A stretch of DNA of 64,000 nt from Amnibacterium kyonggiense (lineage in GTDB: Bacteria; Actinomycetota; Actinomycetes; Actinomycetales; Microbacteriaceae), in contig NZ_SOAM01000002.1 of the NCBI RefSeq assembly GCF_004364555.1, positions 806,001-870,000 on the forward strand, given 5' to 3'. Below, piece by piece: positions 28,301-33,522 of this stretch. Below the pieces are notes generated by a model. That model saw only the letters and a program-made list of their open reading frames with translations, searched no databases and was not told where the DNA came from. The position numbers were made by a program, and so were the translations under genes. The first letter of the stretch is position 1; each line of letters begins with the position of its first letter.

Positions 28301-28334
28301 CGTCAGAGGAGCTCGAGGTTGCTGGCGAGCTCAT
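25302..28334 (-). CDS. glnE: Glutamine synthetase adenylyltransferase/deadenylylase
   Basis: 1010 aa, full-length GlnE. It attaches AMP to, or removes it from, the GlnA tyrosine according to nitrogen status. Two nucleotidyltransferase domains are visible: VIGMGKAGARELNYVSDVDV in the N-half (deadenylylase) and AMGRYGGAELGFGSDADVMV in the C-half (adenylyltransferase). Each is followed by a helical domain with LKLGAGGLRDVEFTVQLLQL or LKLGPGGLSDVEWIVQLLQL, showing the internal duplication. The start at 28334 overlaps glnA2 by 32 bases, so the two are co-transcribed. In actinobacteria GlnE modifies GlnA but not GlnA2. Confidence 0.96.
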   Translation of the reverse strand: MSSPATSSSSDAGRRATRDVAARRPGDAADLRLTDLARAGFLDLTAAGAGVRALAEQVGLPSATVLAAFGRPVGSPDEALLALQRLADRDAAGVAALLEDRGAGRRLALVLGASNGIADFLVRRPEALPVLLDGMLAPPSPEAFATSLLESVAAEDGVAALTGAEARRALRVAYRRELTRLAAWDLEQPSGTAVFERVAAALSDLAAAALGAALAVSRAEVAASGGADRVRAVPLAVIGMGKAGARELNYVSDVDVIFVTDRPDPDTGFDPVPIATRLAIGLMRVIDDTDVEPSLWQVDANLRPEGRNGALVRTLSSHIGYYERWASGWEFQALLKAWPLAGDLELGARYVEALRPRVWQASAREDFVQDVQRMRRRVEEHIPAGHADRELKLGAGGLRDVEFTVQLLQLVHGRTDDRVHARATLPALRSLTEQGYVGRVEAAEFGEDYRVLRLVEHRLQLRRLQRTHLLPTDEAELRVVARSSGLAADGPALAERLARVRGRVRGLHQRLFYRPLLTAVSNLPEDELMLTQGAALDRLAGIGFLDPRGALQHIAALTAGVSRRAAIQRTLLPVLLQWFTEGPAPDLGLLAFRRLSERLGDTAWYLRMLRDSPTAARRLATVLSESRFVTGLLETNPEAAAWLERDADLRPRPRATLRAETSATVLRHASRDDAAAALRTARRREVLRLALGALLGTITVQELGPALADVTTALLAGCVRSVRRDEGPWPEFAIIAMGRYGGAELGFGSDADVMVVYRAIAGMPDDVAQKQAGVLVSEVKRLTTDPRLPLDLDFDLRPEGRNGPVVRSFRSYEAYYARWSLTWESQALLRAHGVAGDRTLVVDFEALADRLRYPDALDDASVREIRRIKARMETERLPRGVDPTRHLKLGPGGLSDVEWIVQLLQLQHAAQVPALRTQSTLGALDAATTARLIDRDDAAQLRHAWVLASRLRSAITLWTNRTSDVLPTDRAALEGIARILEYPPGSAAQLEDDLLRAARRARTIFERLFA

Positions 28335-29643
28335 ACGGCGTGACCTGCGCCCGGTATGCCTCCCACTCGCGCCGCTTGTTCGCGAGGACGTAGCGGAAGA
28401 CGCGTTCGCCGAGCGTTTCGGCGACCAGCTCGGAGTCCTCCATCAGCCGGATGGCCGTGTCGAGGTTCGTCGGCAGCGGGTCGTATCCGAGCGCTCGCCG
28501 TTCGCCGTCGGACAGCGACCAGACGTCGTCCTCGGCCTCCGGCGGCAGCTCGTAGCCCTCCTCGATCCCCTTCAGCCCGGCGGCGAGCATCAGGGCGTAG
28601 GAGAGGTACGGGTTCGCGGCGGAGTCGATCGCGCGGTACTCCACCCGCGACGACTGCCCCTTCGTCGGCTTGTACAGCGGGACGCGGACGAGCGCGGAGC
28701 GGTTGTTGTGCCCCCAGCAGACGTAGCTCGGGGCCTCGTCGCCGCCCCACAGCCGCTTGTAGGAGTTCACGAACTGGTTCGTGACCGCGGTGATCTCCGG
28801 CGCGTGGCGGAGCAGGCCGGCGATGAACCGGCGCCCGATCGTCGACAGGTGGTACTCGCCGCTCGCCGAGAAGAACGCGTTCGCGTCGCCCTCGAACAGC
28901 GACATGTGCGTGTGCATCCCGCTGCCCGGCCGGCCGGAGAGCGGCTTCGGCATGAAGGTCGCGTAGACGCCCTGCTCGATCGCCACCTCCTTGATGACCG
29001 TGCGGAACGTCATGATGTTGTCGGCCGTCGTCAGCGCGTCGGCGTACCGGAGGTCGATCTCGTTCTGACCGGGGCCGGCCTCGTGGTGGCTGAACTCGAC
29101 GGAGATGCCGAGGTCCTCGAGCATCCGCACGCTGCGGCGGCGGAAGTCGTGCGCGGTGCCGCCGGGCACGTTGTCGAAGTAGCCCGCCGAGTCCACCGGC
29201 TCCGGCCCGGCCGGGCCGATCGTGCTCGACTTCAGCAGGTAGAACTCGATCTCGGGATGCGTGTAGAAGGTGAAGCCGTGGTCGTTCGCCTTCGCGAGCG
29301 CCCGCTTCAGCACGTTCCGCGGATCGGCGGCGGCGGGCTGCCCGTCCGGCGTCATGATGTCGCAGAACATCCGGGCGGTCGGGTCGATCTCGCCCCGCCA
29401 GGGTAGGATCTGGAACGTGCCCGGGTCGGGCATCGCGAGCACGTCCGCCTCGTAGGAGCGGGTGTAGCCCTCGATCGCGGAGCCGTCGAACCCGATGCCC
29501 TCCGCGAACGCCCCCTCCACCTCGGCCGGCGCGATCGCGACCGACTTCAGGGTGCCGACGACGTCGGTGAACCACAGGCGGACGAACTTGATGCCCCGCT
29601 CCTCGATGGTGCGGAGCACGAAGTCGCGCTGCTTGTCGACCAC
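28303..29643 (-). CDS. glnA2: Glutamine synthetase GlnA2 type
   Basis: 446 aa, the GSI-alpha-like paralogue of actinobacteria. FDGSAIEGYTR, HPEIEFYLLKS, GSGMHTHMSLFEG and VRVPLYKP are the catalytic motifs. The position of the adenylylation tyrosine loop reads DDVWSLSDGERR, so it lacks the tyrosine and should escape GlnE control. It is followed by glnE with a 32-base overlap. The GTG/ATG choice is not an issue: an ATG-proximal GAGGAGA ribosome site precedes the GTG-initiated MVDKQRDF. In mycobacteria the homologue is non-essential; related enzymes in Streptomyces act on other amines, so alternative substrates are possible. Confidence 0.92.
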   Translation of the reverse strand: MVDKQRDFVLRTIEERGIKFVRLWFTDVVGTLKSVAIAPAEVEGAFAEGIGFDGSAIEGYTRSYEADVLAMPDPGTFQILPWRGEIDPTARMFCDIMTPDGQPAAADPRNVLKRALAKANDHGFTFYTHPEIEFYLLKSSTIGPAGPEPVDSAGYFDNVPGGTAHDFRRRSVRMLEDLGISVEFSHHEAGPGQNEIDLRYADALTTADNIMTFRTVIKEVAIEQGVYATFMPKPLSGRPGSGMHTHMSLFEGDANAFFSASGEYHLSTIGRRFIAGLLRHAPEITAVTNQFVNSYKRLWGGDEAPSYVCWGHNNRSALVRVPLYKPTKGQSSRVEYRAIDSAANPYLSYALMLAAGLKGIEEGYELPPEAEDDVWSLSDGERRALGYDPLPTNLDTAIRLMEDSELVAETLGERVFRYVLANKRREWEAYRAQVTPYELASNLELL

Positions 29644-29695
29644 GATGTCTCCTCGTCCGGTCGGTGGGGCGGATCCGGGGTCGGAGCCCGTGACA

Positions 29696-29701
29696 AACCT
29701 A
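29696..29701 (-). promoter_or_regulatory. glnA2-glnE -10 element
   Basis: TAGGTT on the minus strand about 53 bases before the glnA2 start, leaving space for a GAGGAGA ribosome site. Confidence 0.45.
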
Positions 29702-29735
29702 CCGGGCGGGCCGGACAGCCGGGTCGGCCCTCGCG

Positions 29736-29741
29736 TACCCT
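29736..29741 (+). promoter_or_regulatory. panB -10 element (leaderless)
   Basis: TACCCT with a 6-base gap to the panB ATG; divergent from the glnA2 promoter. Confidence 0.6.
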
Positions 29742-29747
29742 CGCCGC

Positions 29748-30557
29748 ATGGCCGACCCCCGCGCGAAGGTGCGCACCCGACACTTCCTCGAGGCGAAGCA
29801 GAAGGGCATCCGGATCACCGGGCTCACCAGCTACGACACGAACACCGCGGCGATCTTCGACGAGGCCGGCATCGACTTCCTCCTCGTCGGCGACTCCGCG
29901 GGCAACACCGTGCTCGGCTACGACACCACGGTGCCGGTGACGGCGGACGAGCTGATCCCGCTGACCCGCGCCGTCGCCTCCTCCGTCCGCCGCGCGTTCG
30001 TCATCGCGGACCTGCCGTTCGGGTCGTACGAGATCGGCGCCGAGCAGGCGCTCACGACCGCGATCCGCTTCATGAAGGAGACGGGGGCGCACGCCGTCAA
30101 GCTCGAAGGCGGGCGGCGCAGCGCCAACCAGATCTCGCGGATCGTGGAGGCCGGTATCCCCGTGATGGCGCACATCGGCTTCACCCCGCAGAGCGAGCAC
30201 CGGCTCGGCGGCCACCGCGTCCAGGGCCGCGGCTCCGACGCGGACGAGCTGCTCGCGGACGCGCTCGCGGTCGAGGACGCCGGGGCGTTCGCCGTGGTGC
30301 TCGAGATGGTGCCGTCGGACGCGGCCCGGCGGGTCACCGAGGCGCTGACGATCCCGACGATCGGCGTCGGCGCCGGGCCGCACGTCGACGGCCAGCTGCT
30401 CGTGTGGACGGACTTCGCCGGCCTCACGTCGGGCCGGATGCCGAAGTTCGTGAAGCGCTACGCGGACCTCCGCGGCGCGCTCACGCAGGCCGTCGCCGAC
30501 TTCCGCGAGGAGGTCGCCTCCGGGGCGTACCCCGCCCCGGAGCACGAGTACGAGTGA
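29748..30557 (+). CDS. panB: 3-methyl-2-oxobutanoate hydroxymethyltransferase
   Basis: 269 aa. First committed step to pantothenate: transfer of a hydroxymethyl group from methylene-tetrahydrofolate to 2-oxoisovalerate, a cytosolic Mg-dependent reaction. Motifs: LTSYDTNTAAIFDEAGIDF, LLVGDSAGNTVLGYDTT with the metal-binding Asp, VKLEGG, and MAHIGFTPQ. EMVPSD carries the catalytic Glu. Leaderless start at the ATG after TACCCT. It converges on the SPOR-like gene with one base between stops. panC and panD are not in the window. Confidence 0.96.
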   Translation: MADPRAKVRTRHFLEAKQKGIRITGLTSYDTNTAAIFDEAGIDFLLVGDSAGNTVLGYDTTVPVTADELIPLTRAVASSVRRAFVIADLPFGSYEIGAEQALTTAIRFMKETGAHAVKLEGGRRSANQISRIVEAGIPVMAHIGFTPQSEHRLGGHRVQGRGSDADELLADALAVEDAGAFAVVLEMVPSDAARRVTEALTIPTIGVGAGPHVDGQLLVWTDFAGLTSGRMPKFVKRYADLRGALTQAVADFREEVASGAYPAPEHEYE

Positions 30558-30558
30558 G

Positions 30559-30726
30559 TCAGTCGTCCTCGTTCATGCGGCGGGAGTTCGCGGCGATGCG
30601 CGCCGGCGCGCCCTCCGCCTCCTCGCGGGTCTTGTAGGGCCCCGCACGGTCCGACCACGGGGACTGCGCGCCGTGCTCGACCTCGCCGGTCGTCGTGTTG
30701 TACCACCACTGGTCGTCGTCGGCCAC
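30559..30726 (-). CDS. Small SPOR-like actinobacterial protein
   Basis: 55 aa, GTG start with an AAGGGAGG ribosome site. The sequence DQWWYNTTTGEVEHG followed by GPYKTREEAEGAPARI resembles the short SPOR/WW-like proteins that are common, uncharacterised single-domain proteins in Microbacteriaceae. In larger SPOR domains the YxTRxEA pattern precedes a peptidoglycan-binding helix; nothing here shows export. A longer frame to 30894 exists but crosses the ppgK start and lacks similarity. Confidence 0.7.
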   Translation of the reverse strand: MADDDQWWYNTTTGEVEHGAQSPWSDRAGPYKTREEAEGAPARIAANSRRMNEDD

Positions 30727-30786
30727 GGGGCCTCCCTTCGTCCCGGGGCCCTCTCGGCGCCCCAGCGGGCATCGTAACGGGGGCAC

Positions 30787-30792
30787 TACTGT
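30787..30792 (+). promoter_or_regulatory. ppgK -10 element (leaderless)
   Basis: TACTGT with a 7-base gap to the ppgK GTG. Confidence 0.6.
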
Positions 30793-30799
30793 CGACGCC

Positions 30800-31612
30800 G
30801 TGGCGCAGGCGATCGGCATCGACATCGGCGGAACCGGCATCAAGGGCGGCCTGGTCGACCTGGACTCCGGCCAGCTGCTGAGCGACCGCATCAAGCACCC
30901 GACCCCGGACGGCGGTCAGCCGGACGACGTCGTCGCGGTCGTGAAGACGATCCTCGCGGAGCTGTCCGACGCGGAGGACACCGCCCCGATCGGCGTCTGC
31001 TTCCCCGCCGTCGTCCGGGGCGGTCGGACGATGTCCGCGGCGAACGTCTCGAAGAAGTGGATCGGCCTCGCGGCGGAGAAGCTCTTCGAGCAGGCGCTCG
31101 GCCACGACATCACGTTCGTGAACGACGCGGACGCGGCCGGCTACGCGGAGAGCGAGTACGGCGCCGCGAAGGGCCACGACGGCCTCGTCATCATGACGAC
31201 CCTGGGCACGGGCATCGGCAGCGCGATCATCTACCGCAACCTGCTGGTCCCGAACGCGGAGCTCGGCCACATCGACATCGGCGAGCACGCCGACTTCGAG
31301 AAGTACGCGTCGAACGCGGTGCGGGAGAAGAAGGAGCTCAGCTGGAAGCAGTGGGCGGAGCGGCTCCAGACGTACTACGCGACACTCGAGAAGCTCTTCT
31401 CCCCCGATCTCTTCATCGTCGGCGGCGGCGTCAGCAAGCACGCGGAGGAGTTCCTCCCGCTCTTGGAGCTCGACACCCCGATCGTCGCCGCGGCGCTGCG
31501 GAACAACGCCGGGATCCTCGGGGCCGCGTCGCTGGCGGCGCACGGCTCCGGCGACCGACCCTCGACGGGTGCGGAGCACCTCGTCCGCGCCACGAACCCG
31601 GTCGCCCCGTAG
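30800..31612 (+). CDS. ppgK: Polyphosphate glucokinase
   Basis: 270 aa ROK-family sugar kinase; phosphorylates glucose using polyphosphate (and ATP). IGIDIGGTGIKGGLVDL is the phosphate-1 motif; FVNDADAAGYAE holds the catalytic Asp; TTLGTGIGSAII is the phosphate-2 motif. WKQWAERLQTYYATLEKLFSPDLFIVGGGVS is typical of PpgK rather than ATP-only ROK kinases. The GTG was chosen because it immediately follows a leaderless -10. The stop codon TAG also starts the -10 of rnpB. Confidence 0.93.
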   Translation: MAQAIGIDIGGTGIKGGLVDLDSGQLLSDRIKHPTPDGGQPDDVVAVVKTILAELSDAEDTAPIGVCFPAVVRGGRTMSAANVSKKWIGLAAEKLFEQALGHDITFVNDADAAGYAESEYGAAKGHDGLVIMTTLGTGIGSAIIYRNLLVPNAELGHIDIGEHADFEKYASNAVREKKELSWKQWAERLQTYYATLEKLFSPDLFIVGGGVSKHAEEFLPLLELDTPIVAAALRNNAGILGAASLAAHGSGDRPSTGAEHLVRATNPVAP

Positions 31613-31615
31613 ACT
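31610..31615 (+). promoter_or_regulatory. rnpB -10 element
   Basis: TAGACT, whose first three bases are the ppgK stop codon, lies about 10 bases before the predicted 5' end of RNase P RNA. Confidence 0.5.
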
Positions 31616-31625
31616 CGCCCGCAGG

Positions 31626-32002
31626 AACGGGCCGGTGGACGGTCGCGTCGTCGCCCGCGAGGGCGGCGCCGAGGAACGTCCGGGCTCCGCAGAGCAGGGC
31701 GGTGGGTAACGCCCACCCGGGGTGACCCGAGAGCAAGTGCAACAGAGAGCAGACCGCCTCCGAGGGCCTTCGGGTCCTCGGCGGTAAGGGTGAAACGGTG
31801 GTGTAAGAGACCACCAGGGGCCCGTGTGAGCGGGCTCGCTGGGTAAACCTCGCCCGGAGCAAGGTCGAACAGGGACCGATTCGGCTGCTCGTCGATGGTC
31901 CCGGGTGGACCGCTGGAGGGCCGCGGCAACGCGTCCCCGAGATAGATGGCCGTCACCGGTGCCTCGGCACCGGGACAGAACCCGGCGTACAGCCGGCCCG
32001 TT
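31626..32002 (+). ncRNA. rnpB: RNase P RNA, bacterial type A
   Basis: Catalytic RNA that matures tRNA 5' ends. P1 is formed by AACGGGCCGG at the 5' end and CCGGCCCGTT at the 3' end. Universally conserved pieces are present in order: GAGGAACGTCCGGGCTCC, the AGAGCAAGTGCAACAGAGAG region (CRI), GGTAAGGGTGAAACGGTGG, GTAAGAGACCACCAG, GGTAAACC and the CR-V region ACAGAACCCGGCGTACAG. Exact ends are inferred from P1 pairing and may shift by a few bases. No RNase P protein gene is nearby. Confidence 0.95.
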
Positions 32003-32040
32003 CCGCACTGCCCCACGGCCGCGCCGCCGCCCCCACCCGC

Positions 32041-32130
32041 TGGTCGAGGTGCGAGCGAAGCGAGCCTCGAGACCACCCCGCGCGGCATGGGTCCGACACG
32101 GGCGCAGAGCGCCCGGCTGAATCACCGGGT
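32041..32130. repeat. Dispersed palindromic repeat, Microbacteriaceae type
   Basis: TGGTCGAG / CTCGAGACCA arms (32041-32076) enclose GCGAGCGAAGCGAGC. A second hairpin follows, GGGCGC-AGA-GCGCCC (about 32098-32112), then a TGAATCACCGGG tail. The second part resembles 46755-46785. Similar GGTCGAG-type palindromes are widespread between genes in this family and can also act as terminators, here for rnpB. Confidence 0.5.
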
Positions 32131-32141
32131 CCCCGTTCCGG

Positions 32142-32777
32142 TCAGCCGAGGACCGCGATGACCAGGTTCACCGTCGTCGCCACGACGACGGCGCCGAGCA
32201 GGTACGAGAGCAGCGACTGCTCGAGCACGATGCGCCGGATCGTCGACGACGAGATCGTGGTGTCCGACACCTGGTACGTCATGCCGAGGGTGAAGCCGAC
32301 GTACGCGAAGTCCAGGTACGCGGGCTCCTCCTTCTGGTTGAAGTCGATGCCGCCCGTCGGGGCCGAGTAGTAGTCGGCCGCGTACCGCAGCGTGTACAGC
32401 GTGTGCACGACGACCCAGGACGCCGCGACGCTCAGGACGCCGAGCGCCGCCGCCAGCAGGTCGTCCTTCTTCGTGCTCGCGAGGAAGAGGACGGCCACCC
32501 CGCCGAGGCTCGCCAGGCTCGCGATCGTCAGCACGATGCGCGCGACCGGCGCCGCGGGGTCCTCGCGGAGCGCGTGCCGCCGGGTCGAGGCCGCGTCCAT
32601 GGGGCGGATCACCGCCCAGGTCCAGACGAGGAACACCAGGGCTGCCGCGATCCAGCCGACGACCGGGCCGAACTCGGCGCCGAGCGTCACGGCGGCCGCG
32701 ACCCAGCCGACCGCGCCCGCGAGGACGGCGACGCCCAGGCGCCGGGCGGCGGTGTGGCCCATCACGTCCGCGCTCAC
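32142..32777 (-). CDS. DUF1345 family membrane protein
   Basis: 211 aa from GTG 32777; ATG 32762 is an alternative giving 206 aa. Five or six TM helices: two at the N-terminus (VAVLAGAVGWVAAAVTLGA, VVGWIAAALVFLVWTWAV), two central ones and two at the end. The cytoplasmic loop LRYAADYYSA and the DFAYVGFTLGMTYQVSDT segment are the DUF1345 signature. Function unknown. It follows the coiled-coil gene by 10 bases and is likely co-transcribed with it. Confidence 0.8.
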   Translation of the reverse strand: MSADVMGHTAARRLGVAVLAGAVGWVAAAVTLGAEFGPVVGWIAAALVFLVWTWAVIRPMDAASTRRHALREDPAAPVARIVLTIASLASLGGVAVLFLASTKKDDLLAAALGVLSVAASWVVVHTLYTLRYAADYYSAPTGGIDFNQKEEPAYLDFAYVGFTLGMTYQVSDTTISSSTIRRIVLEQSLLSYLLGAVVVATTVNLVIAVLG

Positions 32778-32787
32778 GGTCGCCCGT

Positions 32788-33522
32788 TCAGGCCCGCACG
32801 AGGATGCAGTTGCTCTCCGGGTCCAGCACGATCGCTTCCGGCGCAGCCGCGCGGACCTCGGCCAGATCGGCGCCGGTGAGCGCCATGTTGCTGCCCTCGG
32901 ACACGGCGCCGACGAGGCGGGCCGCGCCGACGCCGTACCGCGTGCGCTGCCGGTCGTACAGCGCGACGAGGTCGGCCGGCAGCTCCTCCACCAGTGCGGT
33001 CCGGCGCGCGGCGGCGTCCGTCTGCTGCGCGTCGAGCCCGGCGAGCGCGTCGTCGCGGTCCGTCCGCATCGCGGCGAGGCGCTGCTCGACCTCGTCCAGC
33101 GCTGCGGCGACCTCGCCGGCCGCGGCCTCGACCGCCTCGACCTGCTCCATGAGCTCGAGCTCGTCGTCCTCGAGCGCCTCGCGACGGCGGCGGAGGGACG
33201 CGATCTCCTGCTCCAGGCCGTGCGCGTCCTTCGGCGAGCTCGTCGTCGCGAGCCGCTCCCGGTCGCGCTCCAGTCGCTGCTCGACGGTGCGGACGTCGGT
33301 CTCGACCCGCCCGATGCGGGTCCGGAGGTCCTCGAGCTCGCCACGGCGGTCGGCGGCGGTGCGGCGCAGCGCGCTGCGCTCGGCCTCGGCCGCGGTCACG
33401 TCGGCCGCCTGCTCGAGGCGGCGCCGGTGCTGGGCGACGCGGGTGAGCTCGTCGTCGATGCGCTGCAGGTCGAGCAGGCGCGCCTGGACGGCGGGGGGCG
33501 CGAAGATGCCCGGTACGGTCAT
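32788..33522 (-). CDS. Coiled-coil protein of the C4-zinc-ribbon (DUF164/CdsZ-like) family with degenerate ribbon
   Basis: 244 aa. Residues ~10-170 form a long antiparallel coiled coil (LLDLQRIDDELTRV to RRTALVEELPADL). The C-terminal domain RYGVGAARLVGAV begins the region that in the family holds CxxC pairs, ending in CILVR. Here the first pair is replaced (SEGSNMALTGADL), and only one cysteine remains in the whole protein, so zinc cannot be bound in the usual way. In many actinobacteria the neighbour is a NIF3-like gene; here the next upstream gene, overlapping by 4 bases (ATGA), is a large membrane protein. Confidence 0.8.
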   Translation of the reverse strand: MTVPGIFAPPAVQARLLDLQRIDDELTRVAQHRRRLEQAADVTAAEAERSALRRTAADRRGELEDLRTRIGRVETDVRTVEQRLERDRERLATTSSPKDAHGLEQEIASLRRRREALEDDELELMEQVEAVEAAAGEVAAALDEVEQRLAAMRTDRDDALAGLDAQQTDAAARRTALVEELPADLVALYDRQRTRYGVGAARLVGAVSEGSNMALTGADLAEVRAAAPEAIVLDPESNCILVRA

